Counted from the first letter of the stretch, positions 42,725 to 54,236 are shown. The stretch: DNA of 64,000 nt from Haliclona indistincta (GCA_964017065.1 OZ024789.1:11242914-11306913); one strand, 5' to 3'. Numbers and translations: made by a program. Notes: a model not told the origin generated them from the sequence alone.

Positions 42725-43248
42725 ACAGAACTTTTGAGTAACAGGTAGTTAAGATTTCTTAACCGGCGCTGCATTAAACCCTCACCCAGTGCGCCTGCCT
42801 ATGCGCTGAGTGTTTTGCCTTAACTTTCATTAGTTCGGCGTCGGGGGGCAAATAATTAGCGTCCTCGACCGACCAAAAGCTTAGGCACTGGAAATCCGAT
42901 TCTCAGGTCCAAGATTAGGAAAGTACATTGCCAATACATTGATCTTTACTTTAGCACTTGCGCAGAGTCTGTAGAAATACGAACATCGACAAACGCGGCT
43001 GTTCTCTGCTAGAGAGCTGTTTTCTGACCGCCATCTTGCTAGATTAATGGATTCATGCATAATAAATAATTTATTATCATGCGATGAGTCATAGATGATA
43101 CAAAATACATTGGGTAGTAGTTATGACTCATCACTGGCTAATAACCAACGTGTGATCAGACATTGCAAAATTCGATGGTTTTTTGACCTCTCAGGGCTAA
43201 AACTGGTCTTTAGCAGAAGAATGAATTTTTTAATGTACACAAAATCAA
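42725..43248. other. 3' flank of glycosyltransferase-like gene 2
   Basis: Parallels 45210-45760 in the next repeat unit (shared CACCCAG, TTAGTTCGGCGTCGGGG, CAGAGTCTGTAGA). Part of the tandem segmental duplication; no gene. Confidence 0.6.
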
Positions 43249-44550
43249 TCATAAAACAACATCTTCTACTAATGAAGTCGTCAAATATTTATCCCTAGCT
43301 GACTCCTCCGCACAAACTCTATAAGCAATTCCAGAGTTTTTATATGTTCGAAATCTATTATAGACCTGTACTTCAAAAGATCCTCCTCCAACTAGTATCA
43401 GAACCTCAGCTCTTCCAAGAACAGCTTGCTCTACCTGTGCATTATATCCGCTATCGTGTGTTTTATGATATTCAGTTAGTAGTAGCTTGTGTTTAAGCAT
43501 GTTTGTGCCAAAGACTCGTCTTGTAGCCCAGTCACCAAGATATAGAACAGGTAGACCATAATGGGTGGACAGGTTTTGAGCGAGGTTGTAGAATAGCTGA
43601 AAGCAATAGTCGTAGATAGCTGTATTTGTATTTCTGAGCATGACTTTTTCAGATCGTAGGTGGACTCCAATAAACTTAGTGTGTAGATTAGGAAGTTTGC
43701 TTAATAACAGTCTATTTGAGCTATGGATGATACTGCGGCTATGAGGCAATGGGGTCCTTGGCCCGGGATAGGGAACTGCAAATTTTTTCATATAAAGTCT
43801 AAAACGTGCATGGTTTTCAAGACCTCTCCACTGCTTGATGAGGATAGTCACTCTTCCCTGGTCATGAATACCACACAGTTTACTGATCTCTTGAGGTGAC
43901 GTGTCGTGACCAGCTAGAATATGACAACACTTGACAAAGTGGAATGGTTTGAGAGAACGTACACTGGCTTCGCGGTTAAGTCGATTCAAGAGACTAGAGC
44001 TGATATCTTTATGGCAGTCCACATCGTAGATGTGATGTGACGGTACAGGAGCCTGGAGTGTGCGGCCATACTTTAATTCAATACCAATCACATTTCTGCT
44101 TGCAGACAGAATAAACTCTTCAAAAGTGGAGAACATTGTGATGTTGAATTGCTTAGCACGGCACATGTACATCAACTTTCGAAAGTCATAAATAAATGTA
44201 ATGTCTAAGTTTAATCCACCGTCTGGTAGACCATACAGCTTGGAATCTGTAGTAAACGGGATAGGAATCGTTGCGTTCCACATCTTGGCGATGGTAGCTA
44301 GCTGAAACATGCTATTCATTGCCATTGTCATCTTCTCCCAGTAGTTTCCCACTAGTATCGAATTCTGCTGATCGAAGACCCGAGTTAGAGCGGGAACAGA
44401 GTCGGCGGCGCCACCACCGTCATGGAATGATACTGCAGCAGATACCTTGCCAGGGCTAGATAGCGTGGTTGTGTGGAAGACCATCAGCACGCTAAGGAGA
44501 AGAACTAGTGCAAAGACCGCGATTGTTTTCTGGCCGTTCTTGTTCATCAT
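43249..44550 (-). CDS. Single-exon type II membrane glycosyltransferase-like protein, gene 2
   Basis: 433 residues, no intron. ATG at 44550 is preceded in frame by TGA, so the start is firm. A cytoplasmic MMNKNGQK tail leads to the signal anchor TIAVFALVLLLSVLMVF. The luminal part has YWEKMTMAMNSMFQLATIA, the shared KCCHILAGHDTSPQEISKLC block, FIGVHLRSEK (GDP-sugar-loop-like) and EVLILVGGGSFEVQVYNRF near the C-terminus, ending VEDVVL. It is close to gene 3 and to both pseudogenes, and more distant from gene 1. It likely transfers a sugar in the secretory pathway; donor and acceptor are not deducible. It lies in a tandem array with a pseudogene on either side. Confidence 0.72.
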   Translation of the reverse strand: MMNKNGQKTIAVFALVLLLSVLMVFHTTTLSSPGKVSAAVSFHDGGGAADSVPALTRVFDQQNSILVGNYWEKMTMAMNSMFQLATIAKMWNATIPIPFTTDSKLYGLPDGGLNLDITFIYDFRKLMYMCRAKQFNITMFSTFEEFILSASRNVIGIELKYGRTLQAPVPSHHIYDVDCHKDISSSLLNRLNREASVRSLKPFHFVKCCHILAGHDTSPQEISKLCGIHDQGRVTILIKQWRGLENHARFRLYMKKFAVPYPGPRTPLPHSRSIIHSSNRLLLSKLPNLHTKFIGVHLRSEKVMLRNTNTAIYDYCFQLFYNLAQNLSTHYGLPVLYLGDWATRRVFGTNMLKHKLLLTEYHKTHDSGYNAQVEQAVLGRAEVLILVGGGSFEVQVYNRFRTYKNSGIAYRVCAEESARDKYLTTSLVEDVVL

Positions 44551-45759
44551 GAGTCAAAGTCCCCGGCGGACAATCAGAAAGAGGCCGCACCAGAGTTATA
44601 GATTATAATTGATTTTAAAGCAGCAAGTATAGTAGACAGATGGTAATAGCGAGTTTTTGACGTTGCATGAACGCGAATGCTAGACTGTGCAATTTTATCG
44701 ATATATAAACTATTGTTTGAACGAAAGTGATAATATCACACCGAAGGTGGAGAATAGCCTCACTTTTCCGTGGGAAAAGTGAGTCCGCGAATCTTTCACC
44801 TTCCGGGCCACTTTCGTTTTAACAGTGTGACGTCACGTTTTTTCATTGAGAGCTGTGCAGTTGATTGCGAAGATCTTGGACGAAAGTGGAAGCAACGCTT
44901 GTAGTCTCGCGTATGATGACGGTCTGATTGGTCAACGACTCAACGTCATACTTCCGCTTAGACATCGATATGCGACAGCATCTTCGCTATCAACTACGTA
45001 TAGTGTTCCACACGAAGAGAGTAAATAATATTTTTTTTTGCACATTTTGCTTCATATCTCAGTACTGAACTAATTATCCTACTGGCATGTTGCATGTATC
45101 ATAATGATCCTCTACCCTTACTGAACACCCTGATTCATATGGACGACATGGGCGCAGCGCAACATGGCGGGATATCGGACCCTCTGGAAGGACAATGTTA
45201 GGCACATAACGTTTGAGTGACTGGTAGTTAAGATTTCTTAACGCTGCATTAAAACCCTCACCCAGGGCTCCTGCCTGTGGGCTGAGTGTTTTGCCTTAAA
45301 TTTCATTAGTTCGGCGTCGGGGAGCAAATAATAGCGTCCTCGACCGACCAAAAGCGGGCACGAGAAATCCTATTCTCTGAAAGTTAAGGTCCAAGATTAG
45401 GAAATTACATTGCCAATACAATTGGTCTTTACTTTAGCACTTGCGCAGAGTCTGTAGATATACGCACATCGACAAACGCGACTGTTTTCTGCTGTTTTCT
45501 AACCGCCGTCTTGCTAGTTAATGGATTCTTGTGATGTCATGCATAATAAATATTATCATGCGACAAAAAACACTGTCATGCGATATGTCATAGCTAATAC
45601 AAAATACATTGAATCAGTTTAGTAGTTATGACTCATCACTGGCTAATAACCAACGTGTGACATAGCAAAATTCGATGGTGTTTTGACCTCTCAGGGCTAA
45701 AACTGGTCTTTAGCAGAAGAATGAATTTTTTAATGTACACAAAATTAATCATAAAACAA
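44551..45759. other. Flanks of duplicated unit (5' of gene 2, 3' of pseudogene B)
   Basis: 44551-45190 matches 41400-42150 and 45196-45759 matches 42720-43248, in the same order. No intact gene. Confidence 0.65.
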
Positions 45760-46285
45760 CGTCTTCTACTAATGAAGTCTTCAAATATTTAATCCTAGCC
45801 GATTCCTCCGCACAAACTCTATAAGCAATTCCAGAGTTGTTATAAGTTCGAAGTCTATTGCAGACCTGTACTTCAAAAGATCCTCCTCCAACTAGTATCA
45901 GAATCTCAGCTCTTGCAAGAACAGCTTGCTCTACCTGTGCACTGTATCCGCTATATTGTGCTTTATGATATTCAGTTAGTACATGTAGTAATTTATGTTT
46001 AAGCCAAAGACTCGTCTTGTAGCCCGGTCACCAAGATATAGAACAGGTAGACCATAATGGTCGGACAGGTTTTATGCAAGGTTGTAGAATAGCTGAAAGC
46101 AATAGTCGTAGATAGCTGTATTTGTATTTCTGTCCATGACTTTTTCAGATCGTAGGTGGACTCCAATAAACTTAATGTGTAGATTAGGAAGTTTGCTTAA
46201 TAATAGTCTATTTGAGTTATGGAAGATACTGCGGCTATGAGGCAATGGGATCCTTGGCCCGAGATAGGCAACTGCAAAATTTGAG
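45760..46285 (-). pseudogene. Glycosyltransferase-like pseudogene B (C-terminal part)
   Basis: Homologous to the last 170 or so codons of gene 2: FIGVHLRSEK, then YCFQLFYNLA, then VLILVGGGSF and the Arg-Val-Cys-Ala-Glu-Glu tail codons. A stop arises in the NLA-Q-N region (TTTTATGCAAGG in place of TTTTGAGCGAGG on the plus strand). About 10 bp are lost near 46005, and the sequence breaks off at about 46275 in unrelated DNA. Together with pseudogene A it shows repeated breakage of duplicated units. Confidence 0.88.
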
Positions 46286-46289
46286 GTGA

Positions 46290-47208
46290 AAGTTCGCACC
46301 GGAGCTATGTATAGGATTTTACCATGGAATTGAGTACATTGTATAATTGTAAACTGTTGATAAAAAACTGATCAACATTGCACAGCATAATATGTAGTAG
46401 AATGCTCTAGAAAGACTAAATATTCTAGAATAAATAACTTGAGAAGGAAAAGGAGTTTTAATTTAGGGTATGTCCCAGAATGGGGCCTGCATGTCTACCA
46501 GTGACAGGCTTTGTAACTGCTTTAATCAAACACGGGACAGTCCATGATAACTGCATCAGAGAGGTCAACCAAGATTCCACTAATTGCCTAAGACTAAAAT
46601 TTAATGAGTTTGCGAAAATTAGCAATAATTTATTAATAGTTTATTGACTGTGTTTTAGAATAAGACAAAATTCTAATTTCGGTGGATGTCAATAGTCATC
46701 CACTGAAATTGGTTGTCTACGGGTTAAAATATTGTGCACCATACCACAAAGACTGACCACATGTACACGTATCAAATCAATTTTAGCAGCATTTAATTAT
46801 TTACCGCATACCAAGTTGAAATTACACCCTCATTAAAAAGAAAATTAGAAAGATTTCTATCAAAAGGATGTAGGGTTGTGAAGTCTACCACTGGTCCACA
46901 ATGTAAACTAACAAAGAACAAGCATGGAATGGTAACACGATTGACTTGCTAATTACAGACTTTCTAGTATAAGTAGAGGGTGTTCTAGTTTTAGTATTAT
47001 AGTAAACAAAAACAACACTAGACTCAACTTCCACTGTAGTCTCCCACAACAATGCAGTATAGTCTATACTCAGCTAACTAGCGACCTTTGGGCATGTGCA
47101 GATGATGCTAATGACATCATCATTATTATCCTCGATGGTGTTTTGACCTCTCAGGGCTAAAACTGGTCTTTAGCAGAAGAATTAGTTTTTTAATGTACAC
47201 AAAATTAA
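46290..47208. repeat. Dispersed or duplicated segment 3' of gene 3
   Basis: 46440-46800 recurs at about 60690-61080 (GTATGTCCCAGAATGGGGCC, ATGATAACTGCATCAGAGAG) and partly at 53090-53230. 46840-46960 is one end of the MITE family that forms the palindrome at 62.2 kb. 46975-47120 recurs at about 62945-63125. The same flank therefore accompanies genes 3 and 4. Confidence 0.75.
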
Positions 47209-48528
47209 TCATAAAACAACATCTTCTACTAATGAAGTCGTGAAATAATTATTCCTAGCCGATTCCTCCGCACAAACTCTATAAGCAATTCCAGAGTTGT
47301 TATAAGTTCGAAATCTATTATAGACCTGTACTTCAAAAGATCCTCCTCCAACTAGTATCAGAACCTCAGCTCTTCCAAGAACAGCTTGCTCTACCTGTGC
47401 ATTATATCCGCTATCGTGTGTTTTACGATATTCAGTTAGTAGTAACTTGTGTTTAAGCATGTTTGTGCCAAAGACTCGTCTTGTAGCCCAGTCACCAAGA
47501 TATAGAACAGGTAGACCATAATGGGTGGACAGGTTTTGAGTGAGGTTGTAGAATAGCTGAAAGCAGTAGTCGTAGATAGCTGTATTTTTACTTTTGAGCA
47601 TGACTTTTTCAGATCGTAGATGGACTCCAATAAACTTAGTGCGTAGATTAGGAAGTTTATTTAATAATAGTCTATTAGAGCTATGGATAATATTGTGGCT
47701 ATGAGGCAATGGGGTCCTTGGCCCGGGATAGGGAATCGCAAAATTTTTCATGTAAAGTCTAAAGCGTGCATGGTTTTCAAGACCTCTCCACTGCTTGATG
47801 AGGATAGTCACTCTTCCCTGGTCATGAATACCACACAGTTTACTGATCTCTTGAGGTGACGTATCGTGACCAGCTAGAATATGACAACACTTGACAAAAT
47901 GGAATGGTTTGAGAGAACGTACACTGGCTTCACGGTTAAGTCGATTCAAGAGACTAGAGCTGATATCTTTATGGCAGTCCACATTGTAGATGTGATGTGC
48001 CAGTACAGGAGCTTGGAGTGTGCGGCCATACTTTAATTCAATACCAATCACATTTCTGCTTGCAGACAGAATAAACTCTTCAAAAGTGGAGAACTCTGTG
48101 ATGTTGAATTGCTTAGCATGGCACATGTACATCAACTTTTGAAAGTCATAAATAAATGTAATGTCTAAGTTTAATCCACCGTCTGGTAGACCGTACAGCT
48201 TGGAATTTGTAGTAAACGGGATAGGAAACGTTGCGTTCCACATCTTGGCGATGACAGCTAGCTGAAACATGCTATTCATTGCCATAGTCATCTTCTCCCA
48301 GTAGTCTCCAACTAGTATCCAATTCTGCTGATCGAAGACCTGAGTCAACAGAGAGGGAACCGCAGAGTCGGCGGCGCCACCGTGACGGCCGTCACGAGAT
48401 AATACTCCAGCAGATACGTTGCCGGGACAAGATAGCCTAGTTGTGGTATATTGGTAGATCATCATCACGCTAAGTAGTAGAAGTGCAAAGACCGCGATTG
48501 TTTTCTGGCCGTTCTTCATCATCATCAT
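47209..48528 (-). CDS. Single-exon type II membrane glycosyltransferase-like protein, gene 3
   Basis: 439 residues from ATG at 48528 (MMMMKNGQK), chosen because it aligns with the firm start of gene 2. The frame stays open upstream to another ATG at 48696, which would add 56 residues (MCRHYRLPS...) and is a real alternative. Signal anchor TIAVFALLLLSVMMIY, luminal YWEKMTMAMNSMFQLAVIA, KCCHILAGHDTSPQEISKLC, FIGVHLRSEK and EVLILVGGGSFEVQVYNRF are intact; the end is VEDVVL as in gene 2. Cys and motif spacing are unchanged relative to gene 2, so both copies appear to be under constraint. Predicted luminal sugar transferase; substrate unknown. Confidence 0.72.
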   Translation of the reverse strand: MMMMKNGQKTIAVFALLLLSVMMIYQYTTTRLSCPGNVSAGVLSRDGRHGGAADSAVPSLLTQVFDQQNWILVGDYWEKMTMAMNSMFQLAVIAKMWNATFPIPFTTNSKLYGLPDGGLNLDITFIYDFQKLMYMCHAKQFNITEFSTFEEFILSASRNVIGIELKYGRTLQAPVLAHHIYNVDCHKDISSSLLNRLNREASVRSLKPFHFVKCCHILAGHDTSPQEISKLCGIHDQGRVTILIKQWRGLENHARFRLYMKNFAIPYPGPRTPLPHSHNIIHSSNRLLLNKLPNLRTKFIGVHLRSEKVMLKSKNTAIYDYCFQLFYNLTQNLSTHYGLPVLYLGDWATRRVFGTNMLKHKLLLTEYRKTHDSGYNAQVEQAVLGRAEVLILVGGGSFEVQVYNRFRTYNNSGIAYRVCAEESARNNYFTTSLVEDVVL

Positions 48529-48696
48529 GAGTGGTGCGATTTCAAAGTCCCCGGCGGACAATCCCAAGACTGCGGCCGCAGCAGAGTTATTGATTATTAT
48601 TGACTTTACAGCAGCATATCGTATACAAAAGGAAGTATAGTAGATAGATAATAGAGAGAATAAGACAATGGACGGTAAGCGGTAGTGACGACACAA

Positions 48697-50185
48697 ATTG
48701 TTATGAATTTAATTTAGATTTCATCGATTCCAGCGTTGACGGCTAGAAGGCCGTTTTAGCGTAAGCAACTAACGTTGGCTGTTTCATTGCTATTTCTCTC
48801 TATTCCAGCGTATTTATACTTCTAAGCTAGTGAACACTCTATTAGCTTCATGAATAGTTATTCTGAGCTCGTAGAAATGTATTGATGCGTTGCTATGAGC
48901 CAACGAAGTCGACCTACTGTTGTCCGACATTTTAAGGCAATCGAATTGCTGTCATGCTACTTCAACTAGAGTTCTAATGAACACATACCCGTGCGCTGAG
49001 CTAGGAGCTAAACACGACTACTCCTGCATTACAGCAACACGCACGTTATTTAATGGCTCTGACGTACGGTAAATGTGAGACTGAGTGAGGACATCGACAT
49101 TGATAGGAGGTTGGGTGACACACCCACAATACCGTAAGTGCTCTTACAAGAACACGTAGCTTTAGATAGCCATGGATTAGCCGCTCGAACAAGGCTTGCC
49201 AGCTCAGAAAACGTCTTCATAGGACTATAAATTCAGTGAAGAAGCTGTAGAGAGTGTTTTCGTGGAGAATTCAGAGCGGTGAGACGTAAACAAGCGTGTT
49301 TTTTTGATGACACACACACACAAGCGTGTTTTTTTGATGACACACACACATCCGTCTATATATATATACCGACGGACACAAACGCATAACCCTGGCGCAG
49401 ACTGCGCACGGGTAAAAATCGCTGAGTTATGCTTTTGAAGCTTTCAATGTTGAATATGCTTTGTGCTATGCGGGAATTCTACTGAGCAATGTCTGCAGTA
49501 CCGGCCTTCTACGAAGCCTACCAAATGCTCACCGTACCGGTAATTATCATTGCCGATCGGCAATGATATGTAGGTATGACCTCAAGTTAAGATGGCGGCT
49601 ACTCATGTGTGAAAATGGGTTTTCGCACATATCTCTATTGTTATACATTTCTACTGCATTTTAACTATCTCTAAGTGAATCTGAAGTTTAAGCGCTTGTA
49701 GGAAGTCTATGAAAGTCACAGGCACTGCTTGCTTGACGACAAAAATCAAGATGGCGACTCTCAGGGAGCCGTTGCAGATCTTCGCTGTTTTAGCATTTCT
49801 AGAGATTCCAGGCATCTAGGATTGATCAGACGATTGTTCTGAGCATGAAAATACCTTTGGCGAAGCCGGAAGACGTTTCTAAAGTGGTGAACTGAAATCA
49901 CCGCCCACGCGAATTGTTCATCTTTCTTCTTTCTTTCTTTCTTCTTCTTTCAACGAGCCTAGCGCTGTCCTGAGTTAACGAATCACTACCAAACCTGCGC
50001 AATTGCACGTGTATCTAGTGCACTTACTTCTTAGATAGGCATGAAACACTACCAGAAGCGAGTAATCCTTGAAAAACATGGTTTTTGGGCCGTTTTGGAC
50101 TTAAGGTGGCGGGCTACCAGAATTAATTATATTCATGACTTTAGCAAGTACCTTTATTTTCTAGCCATGGGTATTTGTACAGACA
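48697..50185. other. 5' region of gene 3 with dispersed repeats
   Basis: 49240-49440 is the inverted partner of the repeat upstream of gene 1, here with an internal duplication of ACAAGCGTGTTTTTTTGATG. At about 49546-49567 the perfect palindrome ATCATTGCCGATCGGCAATGAT precedes TAAGATGGCGGCTAC, the start of a dispersed repeat related to 61380-61690. No gene was recognised. Confidence 0.55.
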
Positions 50186-50561
50186 GACTTGCAGAGTGGA
50201 GTTTGCTTGTCTATCGATAGTCTTCGACCATACCAAGTTTCAGCCGCGCATAGCGGTAAGACGAGCCCGCCCGATGGCGACCAAGAACGCCGGATCGTTC
50301 GGGGAGATTTTATTTAAGTTGTGTGTAGCGTACGAAGCTAAAACTTCTCCAGCAAGCTCACCTGCCATCTGTGCAGAATCCGTTGCATGGATTTCGCCGG
50401 GCGATGCTCGTACGCTATTTTACAGCAATGCTGCCCGACCGGTCGTTCTTGGTCGCCGGCCATCGTGCGGGCTCGTCTTTCCGCTATGGCTAACGCTGCG
50501 TGGCTGAGACTTGGTATGGTCGAAGACTATCGATAGACAAGCAAACTCCACTCTGCAAGTC
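50186..50561. mobile_element. Foldback element, 376 bp
   Basis: GACTTGCAGAGTGGAGTTTG (50186) and its inverse (ending 50561) extend into arms of over 100 bp with small indels near the inner ends. The centre is about 130 bp. No target duplication was convincing. Confidence 0.8.
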
Positions 50562-50946
50562 CCAGGCGTGCTCCTACTATTTGGCTTGCACTGGCATCAG
50601 TACTAGTGTCAGTCTCTTCTTCATCCATTACAATTCTAGCAAGTATCATGTTGTCAAATCATACCTGGAATTGACATTATGCTGTCTGTGTCCTCAACCT
50701 CTTTAACTATTTTCATTGAATGATTATTCTTGTGATTGGTAATAATTAATTTTATTAAACATTTAAACCACACTCTTTACTCTCAAGACCCTGTGTACGT
50801 TCACATCTGCTAGACTACTGAGTAACTGCTGCTCACAGAGTTGTCAAAATGAAATAACATCTAACATAGAATACAACTAATAAGTTCAAACTGATAGTGA
50901 TCAAAAAAGTAACAGGAACAAGTAAAGTAAAAAATCTTTAATATGA

Positions 50947-51420
50947 CTGAAAAGTGTAGGGATGACTCTTAAAAAAGGAAAGGAACAAGATGGGATGATG
51001 CTTGCAAAATTAAAGGAACAAGATGGAATAATGCTTGCAAATGTAAAGTCCCAAGTATCCCTACATCAGCGGCTTGAAGGAGGACGCAGTCCGATGAAGT
51101 AATTGACGGTTGTAAATATAACTAGAGGTATCTGTGTTTGGAGGACGCAGTCCGATGAAGTAATTGACGGTTGTAAATAACTAGGGGTATCTGTCTTTGG
51201 AGGACGCAGTCCGATGAAGTAGTTGACAGTTGTAAAAGGTATAGGAAGAGGATTCCGCATTTGTCAGTAGCACGTCGTCGCTGCAAGCTGCTGATGTAGG
51301 GATACTCTGGACTTTACATTTGCAAGCAATATTCCATTTTGTTCCTTTAATTTTGCAAGCATCATCCCATCTTGTTCCTTTCCTTTTTTAAGAGTCATCC
51401 CTACACTTTTCAGTTTTTTT
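50947..51420. mobile_element. Foldback element with a tandem repeat at its centre
   Basis: Arms of about 125 bp (50950-51075 and 51290-51415) start ACTGAAAAGTGTAGGGATGA. Between them are three copies of a 60-63-bp unit (GGAGGACGCAGTCCGATGAA, starting near 51077, 51139 and 51199). The inner arm end CCCTACATCAGCGGCTTG resembles that of the palindrome at 62.2 kb. Confidence 0.85.
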
Positions 51421-51439
51421 ATTAAGAATTTTTACTTTA

Positions 51440-52920
51440 ATTCTCTTTAATATTCAATTCAATTCAATTTTGATTTTAGAGACATATCACAATAAAAGAA
51501 AGAGGAGGATGTGAGAGAGAAATAATAGATCTGAACTGATGGAATATCTATAAGGACTATATACCCAGAGATAATTATTTAAGTATTAGGTAAAATTAAC
51601 ATTAATAGGATTAAGGCTCCACTTATTGCAGGGACAGATAAAGTAATAGGAACAAGGAGTAGAAGGATTAAACTTTAATAAAAAATAAACCAGAAGTCCT
51701 GCTTGATTTGGTACTTCAATCTGGAATGTGAGGTCAATCGGAGGAAGACTATTCCAGATACGAACCAATCTGTGAAAGTAGGAGTGATGCAATAAGGAGG
51801 TGGAGCTGTATTTGTGGACTAGTTTAGTAGTAGAACCAGATCTGGCGGGAAGGGATGAAAATGAGACATATTTGTCAACCCCAAAGCTTGGGTCAGGATA
51901 CTTTATAGACTTCACAAAAAAAAAACATCAAAAGCTCATAGAGGAACATCTAGGGAAGTAGACCCAAAGAGATTAGTCCTGCTTTGTAGTGAGAGGAAAA
52001 GTCATCGAGAATGAACTTGGTCGCCCGACTCTGAATTTTCTCAATTAGCAGGATGCCTTTGATAAGGTGAGGTCTCCAAATTTGAGACCAATAGGTTAAT
52101 TGGGATCTAACCAAGGAAAGGTAAAGAAGTTTTTTTGCTCTCACAGAGACTGAAGTAGAGAAAGTGCGCCTTATCAGTCCAAGTTGCCTGCATGCCTTGG
52201 CTGAGATATGATTGTAGTGCTGTGACCAAGAGAGATCAGAACAAATACGATACCAAGGTCCTTACAGTGGTCTTGGGTAGGGATGACTGCTTGGCTGAGG
52301 TGGTAGTTGGCATCAACAGTTGAGGTGGCCCTGTTATAAAAACGTAGTAAACAACTCTTTGAGATGTTGAAAGTGAGCCCACTGAGGGAACTCCAGTCGT
52401 TAATAAGATTTAAGTCTTCCTGAAGACCAGAGCTGTCAGAAGACGATAAGATTTTAGTACAGCACTTTGTGTCGTCAGCAAATAAGTAAGGCGTTGAAAA
52501 AGAGGGTATCAAAGGGGCTTCCCTGCGGCACACCAGAAGTAACAGCACGCCACTCTGACTTGTTGTTGGCAACAACAACTCATTGCTGTCTATTGGATAG
52601 ATAGGGTTTGAAAAAACACCATTTAGTTACCAATGATGCCAGCATTCCATAATTTGGATAAAAGTTTTGCATGTGAGACTGTATCGAAAGCTTTGCTGAT
52701 ATCAAGATAAATAGAATCAACTTGCTGCCGGTTGTCGTAGGCATTGTGTAAAAATTCACTGTAGAGCAGAAGGTGGAGAAGAGTAGAACGATTTCTGACA
52801 AAACAGAACTGAGAGTCAGAGATAAAAGATGTAACATTGAAATCATAAGCTTTGTCAAAGAAGTAATCGGCATAATACCTAATACACTTCAAACTAACAA
52901 GAAGCAATGCACCGCGCATG
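51440..52920 (-). pseudogene. Decayed non-LTR (LINE) reverse transcriptase, relic 2
   Basis: Minus-strand frames contain, in order, CFVRNRSTLLHLL, IYLDISKAFDTVSHAKLL (RT motif A), YLSNRQQ, YLFADDTK (catalytic FADD box), LTYWSQIW, IEKIQSRATKFI and a C-terminal VRIWNSLPPID. Two or more frameshifts separate them, so it is dead. The set matches Jockey/CR1-type LINE RTs. Relic 1 differs in sequence and is a separate family or an older copy. Confidence 0.82.
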
Positions 52921-53269
52921 AAGAAATCATCAACGAGGAATCATCAGTAGAAGAGAATCGAAGGACGATGATAAATCAACAGGGAGCAACAAAGAGATGG
53001 TAAACAACAATCTTGTGTGTTACCATGCATTCCAACCAACATGGAATGGTAACACACATGATTGACTGCGGACAAATAGACTATACAGCCCCTGTGTTTC
53101 AGAATAAGAGAAAGATTACAATTTCAGTGGATGTCCATAGTCATCTACTGAAATTGGTTGTCTACGGGTTAAAATATTGTGCATGATACCACAACATGTA
53201 CACATATCAATTTTAGCAGCATTTAATTATTTACTGCATTATGTTGAACTAACACCTTACACCTTACAC

Positions 53270-53900
53270 TAACACCTTGCCCCATTCAAGAACACGGTCC
53301 ATGGTCTTAATATTTAGTCTCTGTAAAGAGATCTAAACCTCGTCCCAATGTGTCCTCTATTTAGAGGTTCCACTTAGTGTTGTAATAGTAGCCAGATTCT
53401 ATTTTGGACCTTTGGTATTAGTATTAGTTTTTTCCTCAGCCTACATGGTGTAATTTTAGTTTTAGTTATAGTAGTCACTTTTCATATGTTTAGATATAGT
53501 ATTAGTATAGTATACTAATAGTATTACTAAAAGGTCAATCATGACTGTACTAAACTATAACTAGAACTATAAGTAAATTCTCACTGCAAACTAAACCATA
53601 ACTAAATGTTTTTTTATTAAGTTTTAGTGTCTAGCTTCCTCAGCCCCAGTAGAGCATGTTTTTTCGACAGCAGGAGAAGCTACAACTGGAAAGCGAAATC
53701 GACTAACTGATTTATACTTAGAGCGTGAAGTATTTCTTAGGCAAAATAAAAAGTACTTGTGACTGTACATGTCTACTTGTAGAATGTCCAATAATAATTA
53801 TTTATACCAAAACTATAATTCAATTTGGTGTACTAAACTAAAACCAAATTAAATTAATTTTTATAATCTATAGTAAAAAAAATTAAAAAGAATCAGGATG
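53270..53900 (+). mobile_element. Non-autonomous hAT-derived repeat with a transposase C-terminal fragment, copy 1
   Basis: An AT-rich repeat also found at 61150-62950. Codons 53627-53761 read LASSAPVEHVFSTAGEATTG, then KRNRLTDLYLEREVFLRQNK and a stop. This is the hAT dimerisation domain (SS---ER-FS--G-----RN-L). The rest of the transposase is missing. Confidence 0.8.
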
Positions 53901-53904
53901 GTAA

Positions 53905-54012
53905 ACCAACAGGGAGCAACAAGGAGATGGTAAACAACAATCTTGTGTGTTACCATTCCAACCAACATAGAATGGTACACACACACAATTGACTGACTGA
54001 TGACCATGCATC
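53905..54012. repeat. Left part of a MITE split by the retrotransposon
   Basis: GGGAGCAACAAGGAGATGGTAAAC... through GATGACCATGCATC belongs to the same family as 52970-53060 and 62214-62564. Its continuation resumes after the 3' LTR at 59459 with CATCTTTACATCAGTGGCTG. Confidence 0.75.
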
Positions 54013-54215
54013 TGTGACCCTTAGAACGTTTACCATGTAGAATTGTTAATTTGTGAGTATGATGTGTGCCAGACAGGACTGGAATATTCCAGATAGAACT
54101 GGAATAGCTAGGTACATGTATAAAAAGAGTTGTGAAATAAGAAATAGGGGTTCAGTCCTTGCTGATTCTGTGATTTGAAATTGACTGTGTCGTTGGGAGA
54201 AAGGATAGTGTTACA
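54013..54215 (+). repeat. 5' LTR
   Basis: 203 bp, TGTGACCC...GTTACA, so TG at the start and CA at the end. A TATA-like TATAAAAAG at about 54119 would be its promoter. Confidence 0.95.
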
Positions 54216-54218
54216 TTT

Positions 54219-54236
54219 TGGGGGCTTGTCCGGGAT
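54219..54236 (+). promoter_or_regulatory. Primer-binding site, tRNA-Pro-like
   Basis: TGGGGGCTTGTCCGGGAT lies 3 bp after the LTR. It differs at one position from the tRNA-Pro primer-binding site known from gammaretroviruses, so proline tRNA is the likely primer for minus-strand DNA synthesis. Confidence 0.75.
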
